The notes under the pieces were generated by a model. It was not told where the DNA came from. It saw only the letters and a list, made by a program, of their open reading frames with translations, and did no database searches. From NCBI GenBank assembly GCA_049608225.1, contig JBMYXI010000003.1, forward strand, positions 1-64,000: a stretch of DNA of 64,000 nucleotides. Direction: 5' to 3'. The position numbers and the translations under genes are program-made. Of the stretch, positions 45,160 to 54,847 are shown in pieces (position 1 is the first letter of the stretch; the number at the start of each line of letters is the position of its first letter). This stretch comes from Parashewanella sp049608225 (lineage in GTDB: Bacteria; Pseudomonadota; Gammaproteobacteria; Enterobacterales; Shewanellaceae).

Positions 45160-45885
45160 CTACCAGCGAGTGATTAGCTTGGAAACAGGTACCAACTTAA
45201 CACCTAGCTTATCTAGCTTATGTAAATTTTCTTTCAAAAACTGCATGGTTTCTGTATGGGGGTGGGCAATAACGATCAATTGCTGTTCTCGTTTGGCACG
45301 CGTTAACATCAGGCTGAATTGCTTTTCTAAGTCCACTTGTTTAACACTGTTATCTAAAAAGAACTGCCGCTTCATGTTTGGCACACCATGCTTGTAAGCA
45401 ACATCTTTAGCCTTGCTAAACTTAGTCGTTCGGCTATCAATAAAGTACAGTCCATTTTGTCGTAAAAACGACATCACTGAATGCATAGGTTTAGTAAGTT
45501 GCGTTAGCAAACTGCCCATATGGTTATTGGCACCTTTAGCATATGGAATTTCTGTAAGCGCTGCAGACAACACTTTTCTAATTTGCTGATCATTCATACC
45601 ATTATCTAATCCGCCTTTGCCCAATCGCTTACCGTTTAGTGCCTGCATTGGTAAGTGCAACATAATTTCATGGCCTTGAAGGTGAGCTTTTCGCGCGATA
45701 TGACTGGCTTGGGGAGTAAAAGGAAGGATCGCAAGCGTAACTTCTTTTGGTAACTCAAAAACTCGATGGTCAGTCTGCTTATAACCAATATCATCTATGA
45801 TCAATGCCAACTTCGCTGCTTGCGTTGAAACACTGCAAAGCAGAAAACTGGCAAAGATAATGATTCGAGCGCTGAGGTTTATCAC
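45160..45885 (-). CDS. Divergent polysaccharide deacetylase
   Basis: The 241-residue product has a signal peptide (ending STQAA) and the divergent polysaccharide deacetylase fold, the YibQ-type family found beside envC and the S41 peptidase. Visible motifs are KLALIIDDIGYKQTDH (Asp-Asp), HEIMLHLPMQA (His of the active site) and LIVIAHPHTETMQFL near the end. It is thought to act on cell-wall or exported glycans; its substrate is unproven. It follows the S41 peptidase with a 3-base gap, so the two are likely co-transcribed from the envC side. Confidence 0.9.
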   Translation of the reverse strand: MINLSARIIIFASFLLCSVSTQAAKLALIIDDIGYKQTDHRVFELPKEVTLAILPFTPQASHIARKAHLQGHEIMLHLPMQALNGKRLGKGGLDNGMNDQQIRKVLSAALTEIPYAKGANNHMGSLLTQLTKPMHSVMSFLRQNGLYFIDSRTTKFSKAKDVAYKHGVPNMKRQFFLDNSVKQVDLEKQFSLMLTRAKREQQLIVIAHPHTETMQFLKENLHKLDKLGVKLVPVSKLITRW

Positions 45886-45888
45886 AAG

Positions 45889-47082
45889 CTAAGTTTGATC
45901 CTTTATCCAATTAATGGCTTGGTTTATAACCATATCATTATGTTGTTTCAATAGAGAAGCATCAACACTGGCTTTTTTTATCTGAAACTCAGCGCGATTC
46001 GCAGGAACAGGAGAAATTAATATATCAGGCGTAATGCCTCTATCATGAATATTATCGCCTTTCGGAGTTAAGTAATTGGCAATCGTCAGCTTTAATTGAT
46101 TACTCGGATTTAACGTTGGGATCATACCTTGAATACTGCCTTTGCCAAAACTGGTTTCCCCCATTAATGTCGCGCGGTGATTTTGCTGTAGGGCAGCAGC
46201 TAGTACTTCAGCTGCGGACGCTGAATGTTTATCAATTAATACCAGCATGGGTAATTGATTAAATAAACTTAACGGCGAGGCTGAATACTTGCTATTAGCT
46301 TCTGCGAAGCGCCCTTTGGTCGACACTATCACACCTTGTGGTATAAATAAGTCTGCTACTTTTATCGCCTGTTGCAATAAGCCGCCCGGATTATTGCGTA
46401 AATCAATGATCAGTCCTATTAGGGATTCATCTTGCCATTTGATCAACGTTGCCTTTACGTGTAAGTAGCTTTTCTTTTGAAAACCATTGAGCTTTATATA
46501 GCCAATATTGTCATCGATAATGGATGCCGTTACAGCAGGTATAGAAATCAGTTTAGGTTGCAAGCTGATCTGCCTTTTTTGATGACTATCTGTGCGTAGC
46601 GTCAATGATAACGGCTGTTTTTGATCGGCAGCTTGGCGAATTTCACTCATTAACGCTAAGCGATTTTCAGATGAGAGAACACGCTCATTAACACCAATGA
46701 TTTTATCCCCTTGCGCAATGCCTGCTTGTTCTGCTGGCGAATTAGCAAAAACATCAGTAATGGTAATGTGTTCACCTTGCTGGTTTACTTCAAAACCAAA
46801 GCCGTAATACTGGCCATTATTATTGGCTTGTTGCTGACTAATTTGTTGTGGTGTTTGATATTCAGAATAATCGTCTAACTCTGTCAACATTCCTTTGATT
46901 GCGGCATCGACTAACTGTGACTTTGGAATTGGCTTAACATAATAGCGCTCAATGCTATCAAGAATATCAGCAAATAAAGGTAAATGATGGTTGGGAAAGG
47001 GTTCTCGACCATTTAAACTGGCACTCACACCAATAATAAAGCCGACGAATACCAAAGAAATACTGCGTAACTTCCTGTACAT
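45889..47082 (-). CDS. Carboxy-terminal processing peptidase, S41 family
   Basis: The 397-residue protein has an N-terminal signal or anchor (SISLVFVGFIIGVSASL), a PDZ domain at about residues 85-165 (GFGFEVNQQGEHITITDVFANSPAEQAGI, GDKIIGVNE) and the S41 core with the catalytic Ser in DKHSASAAEVLAAAL and Lys in GETSFGKGSIQG. These define a CtpA-type peptidase with a Ser/Lys dyad. Many such enzymes work with lipoprotein partners to regulate cell-wall hydrolases. It lies downstream of envC, as in Shewanella and Vibrio. Confidence 0.94.
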   Translation of the reverse strand: MYRKLRSISLVFVGFIIGVSASLNGREPFPNHHLPLFADILDSIERYYVKPIPKSQLVDAAIKGMLTELDDYSEYQTPQQISQQQANNNGQYYGFGFEVNQQGEHITITDVFANSPAEQAGIAQGDKIIGVNERVLSSENRLALMSEIRQAADQKQPLSLTLRTDSHQKRQISLQPKLISIPAVTASIIDDNIGYIKLNGFQKKSYLHVKATLIKWQDESLIGLIIDLRNNPGGLLQQAIKVADLFIPQGVIVSTKGRFAEANSKYSASPLSLFNQLPMLVLIDKHSASAAEVLAAALQQNHRATLMGETSFGKGSIQGMIPTLNPSNQLKLTIANYLTPKGDNIHDRGITPDILISPVPANRAEFQIKKASVDASLLKQHNDMVINQAINWIKDQT

Positions 47083-47124
47083 ACGTTCTCCTTAAAGGAG
47101 AATCATCAATGACCACGACCACAG

Positions 47125-48285
47125 TTATCGACAGTAACGCGCTGGGTCGACCGCTTCTCCCTTGTACCGTATTTCAAAGTATAGGCCAGGTTGAGCTTGT
47201 CCACCGGAGCGACCGACTAATGCTAAACTTTCACCTTTGAGAACACCATCACCATTGGATTTCAATAACGCTTGAGCATGACCATAAAGGCTCATATAAC
47301 CTTCTCCGTGATCCAGCACGATCACCATTCCGAAACCTTTTAGCCAATCAGCATAAATCACTTTTCCGTCGGCAATGGCATTGATACTTTGTCCTTCTGG
47401 TGCGCTCATTAGCACGCCTTTCCAGCGCACAGGGCCACCACGGATATTGCCAAAGCCTTTTTGAATTCGACCTTTCGTTGGCCATTTCAATTTACGTTTA
47501 AGTGCCTTCAAGCCTTTTAAATTCGGTTGGGCGCTAGCAGCCATTAATGCTTGTTCAATAACATGCTTAAGGCTAGCTTCTTCGATTTGAAGTTGTTCCA
47601 ATTGCTCGCTTTTACTGCTCAATGTGCGTTGTAATTGCTTTAGCGTATTTTTTCTTTGAACTTGCTCTTGAGACAACTGCCTTGATTGTTGTGTTTGTAC
47701 TTTAATAACAGCCGCTAACTTTTGTTGCTGTTCAGACAAGCTCACCTCAGTATCGGTTAACTCATCAATGGTTTCTTTTAATTGATCGATAGCTCCAATA
47801 CGTGCTTTATTCAGATACTTATAGTAAGCAAGCATTCGTTCTATGGTTGAGGGATCTTGCTGATTTAATAATAATTTTGTGTAATCGTGACTCCCTGACA
47901 AATAAGCACTTTCGATTTGTTTTGCTAATGTCGCTTGCTGAGCTTTTTTAAGTTTGGTTAAATTTTGAGACTTTAATTGCAGATCTTTTAAATTGCCATT
48001 TATCATCTTAGACTGCTGACGACTCTTGTTTAACAATTTTGCCGCATGACTGATGGCCAACTCATCTCTTTTCAACAGTTGCACTAATTGGCTGCGTTGT
48101 TTTCGAGTTGTGCTGAGATCAGAGCGCTGCGCATCAATTTTAGCTTGGATCGCCTTTAATTCAGCTTGCCTATTTTCTAGGTTTTCAGCCTTAATTGAAC
48201 CTGAAATACAAAGCATAAAACCTAACGATATGGCTTTATAAAATAAGTGTGATTTCAATGTATTCAAGTGACAATTGCCTATCAT
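47125..48285 (-). CDS. envC: Murein hydrolase activator EnvC
   Basis: EnvC activates the septal amidases AmiA and AmiB from the periplasm and is itself not an enzyme. From the ATG at 48285 the 386-residue product has a signal peptide, a long coiled coil (about residues 25-250; ENRQAELKAIQAKIDAQRSDL onwards) and a LytM-like C-terminal domain. The site reads LYFEIRYKG where an active LytM peptidase has HxH, so catalytic residues are lost, as in E. coli EnvC. I prefer the ATG at 48285, with AGGA close upstream, over the longer TTG-started frame to 48333, which would overlap a terminator hairpin. Confidence 0.92.
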   Translation of the reverse strand: MIGNCHLNTLKSHLFYKAISLGFMLCISGSIKAENLENRQAELKAIQAKIDAQRSDLSTTRKQRSQLVQLLKRDELAISHAAKLLNKSRQQSKMINGNLKDLQLKSQNLTKLKKAQQATLAKQIESAYLSGSHDYTKLLLNQQDPSTIERMLAYYKYLNKARIGAIDQLKETIDELTDTEVSLSEQQQKLAAVIKVQTQQSRQLSQEQVQRKNTLKQLQRTLSSKSEQLEQLQIEEASLKHVIEQALMAASAQPNLKGLKALKRKLKWPTKGRIQKGFGNIRGGPVRWKGVLMSAPEGQSINAIADGKVIYADWLKGFGMVIVLDHGEGYMSLYGHAQALLKSNGDGVLKGESLALVGRSGGQAQPGLYFEIRYKGEAVDPARYCR

Positions 48286-48302
48286 ATCCTGCTCAATGGG
48301 TA

Positions 48303-48325
48303 CAAAAATGCCGCTATCGAGCGGC
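48303..48325 (-). terminator. Terminator between gpmM and envC
   Basis: On the minus strand GCCGCT-CGAT-AGCGGC (48325-48310) is followed by ATTTTTG (48309-48303), an intrinsic terminator 17 bases after the gpmM stop. It lies inside the longer possible envC frame, which argues for the downstream envC start and for partly separate transcription. Confidence 0.85.
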
Positions 48326-48341
48326 ACTTTCAATTAACGGC

Positions 48342-49874
48342 TTATTCTTCAATGGTTATCAGCGGCTGTCCAGTCATTTCTTCAGGAACTGCCTCACCCA
48401 TTAAGTTAAGCATAGTCGGCGCGATATCACTTAATCGCCCACCTTCTTTAATTTTTGCTTTACGACCCACATACAATAACGGCACCAATTCGCTGGTGTG
48501 AGCGGTATGAGCTTGGCCTGAGTTTTCATCAACCATTTGTTCTGCGTTGCCGTGATCTGCGGTTATCAAACACTCACCGTCCACCTTCTTCAGCGCTTCA
48601 ACAACACGCCCTATGCAGCTATCAACAGCTTCACAGGCTTTAACTGCGGCGTCAAAGTTACCCGTATGACCAACCATATCACCATTAGGATAATTACAGA
48701 TAATGGCATCGTATTTATTGGCCTCAATAGCTGCAACTAACTTGTCAGTCAATTCTGTCGAATTCATTTCTGGCTGTAAGTCATAAGTCGCAACTTTTGG
48801 TGACTCGATTAAAATACGATCTTCACCATTAAATGCTTGTTCTTTGCCACCGTTAAAGAAGAAAGTGACATGGGCGTATTTTTCTGTTTCTGAAATACGC
48901 AATTGCTTCATCTCACGGTTTTGTAACACTTCGCCGAGGGTATTTTTTAAATCCGTTTTACCAAACGCAATCGGCGCTTCGATATCACCTGCATATTGCG
49001 TCAACATTACAAAATTTGTTTTTGGCGTGCTCTTACGAGCGAAGCCATCAAAATCGGCATTGACAAAACTACGAGTAATTTGGCGAGCACGATCAGCACG
49101 GAAATTCATAAAGATCAACGCATCATTATCGTTAAGTTGAACCTGTTCACCGATACGTGATGCCGCAACAAACTCATCATTTTCGTCACGTTCATAAGCG
49201 GCAGTTAATGCTTCATTTGCCGTTTTGTATTCAAAATCAGCTTGTCCTTGGGTGATCAAGTCATAAGCTTTTTCAACACGATCCCAGCGATTATCTCGAT
49301 CCATTGCATAATAACGCCCGACAATCGAAGCAATCTTACCTGTGCCAAGCTTGTTAAATAACGCATCAAAATGAGTCAAACTATCAGCAGCACTTCGAGG
49401 CGGTGTGTCACGTCCATCCAAGAAAGCATGCAAATAGACGCTCTTAGCACCGCGCTTTACGGCAAGTTTACACATAGCTTCAATGTGCTCTTCATGACTA
49501 TGAACACCACCTGCCGACAGCAATCCCATAATATGCACGGCACCATCTGCTGCAATTGCTTTGTCTATTGATTGTGTTAATGCTGGATTATCATAAAATT
49601 CGCCATCAGCAATAGCCTTAGAAATGCGCGTAAGTTCTTGATACACAATTCGGCCAGAACCTAAATTGATGTGACCGACTTCAGAGTTACCCATTTGACC
49701 ATGTGGTAAGCCCACGTCATCGCCTGAGCCTGAAATTAAACTATTGGCATACTTTGCATACAAATCATCCAAAACAGGCGTTTTGGCATGGTAAATAGCA
49801 TTCATATGAGTATCTTCACGATTGCCCCACCCGTCCAGTATCAACAGTGCCAATGGGCGCTTTGCAGTTGTCAT
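48342..49874 (-). CDS. gpmM: phosphoglycerate mutase, 2,3-bisphosphoglycerate-independent
   Basis: GpmM (GpmI) interconverts 3- and 2-phosphoglycerate in glycolysis using manganese. The protein from the ATG at 49874 has 510 residues, the family norm, beginning MTTAKRPLALLILDGWGNRED (metal-binding Asp). GQMGNSEVGHINLGSGRIVYQ carries the catalytic Ser, and later come the metal-binding ICNYPNGDMVGHTGNFDA and LITADHGNAEQM. A longer open frame to 49937 has no ribosome-binding site and is not used. It is divergent from the rhodanese gene, as in E. coli. Confidence 0.97.
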   Translation of the reverse strand: MTTAKRPLALLILDGWGNREDTHMNAIYHAKTPVLDDLYAKYANSLISGSGDDVGLPHGQMGNSEVGHINLGSGRIVYQELTRISKAIADGEFYDNPALTQSIDKAIAADGAVHIMGLLSAGGVHSHEEHIEAMCKLAVKRGAKSVYLHAFLDGRDTPPRSAADSLTHFDALFNKLGTGKIASIVGRYYAMDRDNRWDRVEKAYDLITQGQADFEYKTANEALTAAYERDENDEFVAASRIGEQVQLNDNDALIFMNFRADRARQITRSFVNADFDGFARKSTPKTNFVMLTQYAGDIEAPIAFGKTDLKNTLGEVLQNREMKQLRISETEKYAHVTFFFNGGKEQAFNGEDRILIESPKVATYDLQPEMNSTELTDKLVAAIEANKYDAIICNYPNGDMVGHTGNFDAAVKACEAVDSCIGRVVEALKKVDGECLITADHGNAEQMVDENSGQAHTAHTSELVPLLYVGRKAKIKEGGRLSDIAPTMLNLMGEAVPEEMTGQPLITIEE

Positions 49875-50117
49875 GTATAACCTCAACAATAAAGAATCAA
49901 AAACAAAATCTATTCTCATGCTTGCGTTGAATGCCAATTACTCTAATTGGTATTACAAACAAAAACAGGAGGATAAATTCTGGGCTCAAAGTGTACTCGA
50001 TCTCACATCATCTAAAAAGCAAAGTGGTAAAAATCAGTGCAAGTGATCGCATTTTTTATGCAGGTAGGTATACTCTGTTACCCAAGTGTTATTGCCATCA
50101 AAAAGTGAAGTTAACTC

Positions 50118-50552
50118 ATGCAAGAATATATTAGTTTTTTCCAAGCCAATCCTCTTTTGTCTATGGCTTGGGTAGGCTTATTTGTCGCCGTTGTGGTGAT
50201 GACCGTCAAATCAGGGTTGGCAAAATTTAACAATGTAAACCCACAAGAACTTACCATGTTAATCAACCGTGAAAATGCAAAAGTAATTGATGTACGTGGA
50301 AAAGAAGAGTTTAAAAAAGGCCATATTATCGACGCGATAAACGTGCCATTGGCTGAAATTAAAAATAAAAAGCTTGCGAGCCTTGAAAAGTATAAAAGCA
50401 GCCCCATTATCTTAGTATGCAATGCTGGCATGACTTCATCTCAAGCGGCTCAACTGTTGGTTGCACAAGGCTTTGAACAGGTACATAACCTAAAAGGCGG
50501 CATGGGCGACTGGAAAGCAGCGAATTTGCCTGTAACTAAGAGCAAAAGATAA
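50118..50552 (+). CDS. yibN: Membrane-anchored rhodanese (YibN-like)
   Basis: The 144-residue protein has one N-terminal transmembrane helix (WVGLFVAVVVMTVKSGL) and a single rhodanese domain with the active Cys in LVCNAGMTSSQAAQLL. These domains carry sulfur as a persulfide. The symbol follows the E. coli gene at the same place, between gpmM and secB. In E. coli a grxC gene lies between yibN and secB; it is absent here. Confidence 0.9.
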   Translation: MQEYISFFQANPLLSMAWVGLFVAVVVMTVKSGLAKFNNVNPQELTMLINRENAKVIDVRGKEEFKKGHIIDAINVPLAEIKNKKLASLEKYKSSPIILVCNAGMTSSQAAQLLVAQGFEQVHNLKGGMGDWKAANLPVTKSKR

Positions 50553-50843
50553 GGATGTTAAGCACAGTTTTGACGACCATTTTGGTTTAACTATAAAAAA
50601 TAGTTTTTCAGACAATGGTTGACTGATACGTAAAAGTGTCATACAAAACTGGCAAACTGATCCTAAGGTCGACAAGGGCTTATGCATTAAGAGTGTTAAG
50701 TTTGTAAGACACATTAGATCGAACCCAGCAGTTCGCTGGTAACCTGGGATGGTTCAGAGTTCATTAAGGCCTCATGTAACACAAGCCCTAACCGATGGCT
50801 TTCATAAGAAAAGCCACCTTAACAAATTGATAGGTAAAATATT
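50553..50843 (+). other. 291-base interval before secB
   Basis: I see no gene here. Position 50589-50608 holds a small A/T-rich hairpin (AACTAT/ATAGTT) followed by T, possibly ending the rhodanese transcript. TTGACG (50570-50575) and TATAAA (50592-50597), 16 bases apart, look like a sigma-70 promoter for secB but overlap that hairpin. A second hairpin (TGGCTTT/AAAGCCA, about 50793-50814) lies in the secB leader. In E. coli grxC sits at this place. Confidence 0.4.
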
Positions 50844-51341
50844 ATGGCTGAAGAAGTAATCAACAACGAACAACAAGAAGCGCCACAGTTCAATATCCAA
50901 CGTGTTTACACGAAAGACATGTCTTTCGAAACACCAAACAGCCCAGAGATCTTCCAAAAAGAATGGAACCCAGAAGTTAAGCTTGATCTAGACACTCGCA
51001 GTAACAAGTTAGCTGACGACGTTTACGAAGTTGTTCTAGCATTAACTGTTACTGCTAAAATTGGTGAAGAAACTGCATTCCTTTGTGAAGTACAACAAGC
51101 GGGTATCTTCTCTATCTCTGGCTTAACTGAGCCACAACTTGCACACTCTTTAGGTGCTTACTGCCCGAACATCCTATTCCCATATGCTCGTGAAACTGTA
51201 GCTAGCCTAGTAGGTCGTGGTACTTTCCCACAACTTAACTTAGCGCCAGTTAACTTCGACGCATTATTTGCTCAGTACGTTGAACAACGTCAGCAACAAG
51301 CAGAATCAACTGAAGAAAAAGCAGAAGAAGTAACTGCTTAA
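50844..51341 (+). CDS. secB: protein-export chaperone SecB
   Basis: SecB is a tetrameric chaperone that keeps precursors unfolded for SecA. The 165-residue product has the usual QFNIQRVYTKDMSFETPNSPEIFQ (peptide-binding strands) and an acidic C-terminus (EEKAEEVTA) that in the family contacts SecA. The segment CPNILFPYARETVASLVGRGTFPQLNLAPVNF is nearly invariant across the family. It is followed by gpsA three bases after the stop, so they form one operon. Confidence 0.98.
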   Translation: MAEEVINNEQQEAPQFNIQRVYTKDMSFETPNSPEIFQKEWNPEVKLDLDTRSNKLADDVYEVVLALTVTAKIGEETAFLCEVQQAGIFSISGLTEPQLAHSLGAYCPNILFPYARETVASLVGRGTFPQLNLAPVNFDALFAQYVEQRQQQAESTEEKAEEVTA

Positions 51342-51344
51342 TTC

Positions 51345-52358
51345 ATGAAAGACATGGCCGACATAACGGTATTAGGGGCGGGCTCTTATGGCACCGCCCT
51401 TGCCATTTCTTTAGCCCGAAGCGGACACAAAACGCGACTTTGGGGTCATGAGCCTAAGCACATGAAAACCCTAGAGGCAGATCGATGTAATCAGCAGTAT
51501 TTAGCTGACATCCCTTTTCCTGAAACACTGCAAATTGAGACTGACCTTAACCTTGCACTTCAAGCGAGTCGCAATGTATTGGTTGTAGTACCCAGCCATG
51601 TATTTGGCTCGGTGTTAACACAGGCTCAACCATTACTTCGCAGTGATGTTCGTATTGCTTGGGCAACCAAGGGATTAGAACCAGAAACGGGACGTTTATT
51701 ACAAGATGTAGTTCGTGAGTGTGTAGGGACTGATATTCCACTTGCCGTGGTTTCAGGGCCAACCTTTGCGAAAGAATTAGCCGCAGGCATGCCAACTGCA
51801 ATATCAGTTGCAGGCACCTGCGATGTGTTCACTCAAGATTTAGTTGAGCTTTTGCACTGCCCTTCAAGGCTTCGCGTTTACGCAAACCCTGATTTTACAG
51901 GTTTGCAGCTAGGTGGTGCAGTTAAAAATGTGATTGCCATCGGCGCAGGTATGTCAGATGGGATAGGTTTTGGTGCTAATGCTAGAACAGCCCTTATCAC
52001 CCGTGGCATGGTCGAGTTAACCCGTTTAGGTGAAGCCTTAGGCGCAGAGCCCACCACTTTTATGGGGATGGCTGGCCTAGGTGACTTGGTCCTTACTTGT
52101 ACTGACAATCAATCGCGCAATCGACGCTTTGGTTTAGCCTTAGGTCAAGGTAAAGATGTCGAAACTGCGCAAGTTGAAATCGGTCAAGTGGTCGAAGGCT
52201 ATCGCAATACCAAAGAAGTGTTTACCTTAGCGAAACGCTTAAATGTTGAAATGCCAATCACTGAGCAGTTGTATCAGGTTTTGTATCAAAACAAAGCTGC
52301 CATTGATGCAGCAAAAGAGTTACTCGGACGAGACCGCAAAACGGAAGTACTGAGCTAA
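51345..52358 (+). CDS. gpsA: glycerol-3-phosphate dehydrogenase (NAD(P)+)
   Basis: GpsA reduces dihydroxyacetone phosphate to glycerol 3-phosphate for phospholipid synthesis. The 337-residue protein has the Rossmann motif VLGAGSYGTALA, VVPSHVFGS, the catalytic Lys in GAVKNVIAIGAG and the C-terminal VVEGYRNTKEVF. It starts at ATG 51345, or possibly three codons later at the second ATG. It lies three bases after secB, as in E. coli, and a good terminator follows it. Confidence 0.97.
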   Translation: MKDMADITVLGAGSYGTALAISLARSGHKTRLWGHEPKHMKTLEADRCNQQYLADIPFPETLQIETDLNLALQASRNVLVVVPSHVFGSVLTQAQPLLRSDVRIAWATKGLEPETGRLLQDVVRECVGTDIPLAVVSGPTFAKELAAGMPTAISVAGTCDVFTQDLVELLHCPSRLRVYANPDFTGLQLGGAVKNVIAIGAGMSDGIGFGANARTALITRGMVELTRLGEALGAEPTTFMGMAGLGDLVLTCTDNQSRNRRFGLALGQGKDVETAQVEIGQVVEGYRNTKEVFTLAKRLNVEMPITEQLYQVLYQNKAAIDAAKELLGRDRKTEVLS

Positions 52359-52400
52359 CTCCACTCAAGTTGAAAAACTCTTGAATTGAACATGCAGAAA

Positions 52401-52425
52401 GGTGCTAGAATTAGCGCCTTTTTTT
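52401..52425 (+). terminator. Terminator after gpsA
   Basis: GGTGCT (52401-52406) and AGCGCC (52413-52418, with one G-U pair) form a stem followed by seven T, a clear intrinsic terminator of the secB-gpsA operon. Confidence 0.88.
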
Positions 52426-52452
52426 ATCGGTGAAGTTTAAGGTGATACCAAG

Positions 52453-53637
52453 ATGCAAGATTACGATGTGGTAATAATCGGCGCAGGTGCGGCAGGGTTA
52501 ATGTGTGGCGCAACCGCAGGTTATCGTGGTCGTAGTGTATTGGTATTAGATCACGCAAAACAAGCCGGTAAAAAAATCTTGATCAGCGGTGGTGGCCGTT
52601 GTAATTTCACCAACGAGAACGCCCAACCAAACAACTATTTATGTGAAAACCCACATTTCGTAAAGTCCGCCCTTGCCCGTTATAGCGCACAAGATTTTAT
52701 TGAATTAGTTGAACGTCATTGTATTGAGTATCACCACAAAACACTCGGCCAATTATTCTGTAACGAGTCAGCAAAAGATATTGTAAAAATGCTATTGACT
52801 GAATGCGAATGGGCGGGCACTAAGGTGCAATTGAGAACCGAAATCATCAAGTTATCGCGTGAGAAAAATGGGCTGTACCAGATCCAAACCTCACAAGGTG
52901 ATTATCGTTGTCAAAGTCTTGTGATTGCCACTGGTGGTTTATCGATGCCCAAACTCGGCGCAACTCCTTTTGGCTATAAAATCGCTGAGCAATTCGGTTT
53001 AAACGTGTTACCAACCAAAGCAGGCTTAGTTCCCTTCACTTGGCATCAGGAGGATAAGCAACGTTTCGAACCGTTAGCAGGTGTATCGGTACCAACGCGC
53101 ATTACCGCAAAAGATGGCACTCAGTTTACCGAAGCTATGCTATTTACTCATCGAGGCTTGTCTGGCCCTGCTATTTTGCAAATATCTAATTTCTGGCAAG
53201 CCGGTGAAGCCATAGAAATTGATTTACTGCCCGATGTCGATTTATTCGAAGCTTTAGCTGCAATCACCCGTAAACATCCCAAACAGAGTCTTAAAAACAC
53301 ACTGATAAAGTGGTTACCAAAACGATTAATTGAAGTCTTGTTTGATGATGCATTACTGATCAAACAGCTCAATCAACTTGATCATCCTATGCGAAATAAG
53401 CTGGTCGCCGATCTAAAACACTGGCAATTAGTGATGAATGGCACCGAAGGTTACCGCACCGCAGAAGTGACACTCGGCGGCGTTGATACTAACGAGTTAT
53501 CATCAAAAACCTTCGAAGCTAAAAAATCAAAAGGACTCTTTTTTATTGGTGAAGTGATTGATGTTACCGGCTGGCTAGGGGGCTATAATTTCCAGTTTTC
53601 TTGGGCTTCAGGCGTTGCTTGTGGTGAGAGCTGTTAA
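52453..53637 (+). CDS. FAD-dependent oxidoreductase, YhiN/HI0933 family
   Basis: The 394-residue flavoprotein has the dinucleotide-binding start DVVIIGAGAAGLMCGATAG, the family's KKILISGGGRCNFTN motif, VIATGGLSMPKLGATPFGY and a C-terminal FFIGEVIDVTGWLGGYNFQFSWASG that binds FAD. The substrate is unknown; a BaiN-type bile-acid reductase is one member. The ATG at 52453 has GGTG close upstream. It is a single gene following the gpsA terminator. Confidence 0.92.
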   Translation: MQDYDVVIIGAGAAGLMCGATAGYRGRSVLVLDHAKQAGKKILISGGGRCNFTNENAQPNNYLCENPHFVKSALARYSAQDFIELVERHCIEYHHKTLGQLFCNESAKDIVKMLLTECEWAGTKVQLRTEIIKLSREKNGLYQIQTSQGDYRCQSLVIATGGLSMPKLGATPFGYKIAEQFGLNVLPTKAGLVPFTWHQEDKQRFEPLAGVSVPTRITAKDGTQFTEAMLFTHRGLSGPAILQISNFWQAGEAIEIDLLPDVDLFEALAAITRKHPKQSLKNTLIKWLPKRLIEVLFDDALLIKQLNQLDHPMRNKLVADLKHWQLVMNGTEGYRTAEVTLGGVDTNELSSKTFEAKKSKGLFFIGEVIDVTGWLGGYNFQFSWASGVACGESC

Positions 53638-53730
53638 CCTATATCACAATAGAATTCATCACTTCTGAGAATTAAGAGTTAACAAAAATTAATTTTTTCA
53701 AAAGCATCTGTACACTTTAGTTATGTAACA

Positions 53731-54810
53731 ATGCTGTTATCACAAATAAATGAGAATCCCGTGGCAGCAGCAACTCCTTCAACCTATACCCATGTTTATT
53801 TTCAAACACCTGAAAACTTCGATCCTGCTACGCTCGAAACAAACCGCATTCTGCTCCAGCACGGCTCTAATGAAGCACTTAAGCTTCATTTTAAATACGC
53901 CATAACACCTTTATCCAAGCATCATATTGCACTTTGGTTAACCTCTGGGAGTGAAAAGCCTGATGAGTTCTCGATTGGAAAATTCTGTATTACATTCACA
54001 GATTCAGAGTATCAAAGTGAACGTATTCAACCAATTGAATTTAAAAGTGATGGCCAAAAAAAGGCATTCACTTACTTTTTTGAACAAACCCAAATGCGAA
54101 TTACAGCTTATGCCAGCGGGCATTTAGGTGTATTAGCAGCAATAAAGAAAGGTACAGTCCGATCGTTACCAAATATTGACCATCAAGCATGGTCAATGAA
54201 TCAAGTGAGCGATATTTGTGCTGAACATGCAGCCACAGCAGGAACGTTCGTATGCATGGATTTGGACCATGTTATTGTTAAAATTTCACCAAATCAACAA
54301 GATCATTTTTCCGATCCTGAGTTTGTTTTTATTGAAGCTGAATTTCCACAGTTAATCTTGCAACTCAAGTCAGCATTGCCTGAGGCTAAGTTTTTATTAG
54401 TCACTCATACCGGTGATAAATACTACCAACGTAAAATGGAAAAGCTGGCCAAGATAGGGTTTGAGCAATCTTGGTTTGACGCATGTATTTGTGCAACTAA
54501 CAAAGGCACCCCACAGAGGAAGGTAAATGTTGTTGAACAGTGGGCGCAGAAGCACTCTTTTCCCATCGATTTTGTGATAGCAATTGACGATGATCACAAA
54601 ATTTTGGCTGAATTTAAAAATAAATATCCTAGCCACAAATCTTGTACCATTCAGTTTATGCCCGCTATCCCTGCACGGATCCAAGAACTACAAAAACTCG
54701 GAAAACTAAACGATGAGAGCCAATTATTTCAATATGACACTCATTCCGCAGAGCAATTAAAACTCTATCACCAAGCCGTTTTGTTAACGAAACATAGCCC
54801 TAAACCCTGA
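53731..54810 (+). CDS. HAD-like phosphatase-type protein, effector candidate
   Basis: The 359-residue protein has no signal peptide. Residues about 65-105 form the N-terminal strand module (HHIALWLTSG, KFCITFTD). The C-terminal half has the HAD order: motif I FVCMDLDHVIVK (Asp177, Asp179; the usual third-position Thr is Val), motif II FLLVTHTGD (Thr225), motif III Lys258 in ATNKG, motif IV FVIAIDDDHK (Asp286/Asp287). It resembles DUF2608 proteins of Legionella, Coxiella and Chlamydia. A GTG at 53761 giving VAAATPSTYTH is a possible start that would fit the Ala-Thr-rich starts of its paralogues. The next gene encodes a close paralogue 37 bases downstream. Phosphatase activity is likely from motifs, but the substrate is unknown. 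Confidence 0.72.
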   Translation: MLLSQINENPVAAATPSTYTHVYFQTPENFDPATLETNRILLQHGSNEALKLHFKYAITPLSKHHIALWLTSGSEKPDEFSIGKFCITFTDSEYQSERIQPIEFKSDGQKKAFTYFFEQTQMRITAYASGHLGVLAAIKKGTVRSLPNIDHQAWSMNQVSDICAEHAATAGTFVCMDLDHVIVKISPNQQDHFSDPEFVFIEAEFPQLILQLKSALPEAKFLLVTHTGDKYYQRKMEKLAKIGFEQSWFDACICATNKGTPQRKVNVVEQWAQKHSFPIDFVIAIDDDHKILAEFKNKYPSHKSCTIQFMPAIPARIQELQKLGKLNDESQLFQYDTHSAEQLKLYHQAVLLTKHSPKP

Positions 54811-54847
54811 CGATAAGTCGTAAGTTACATTTCAGCTAGGTGAAGGT

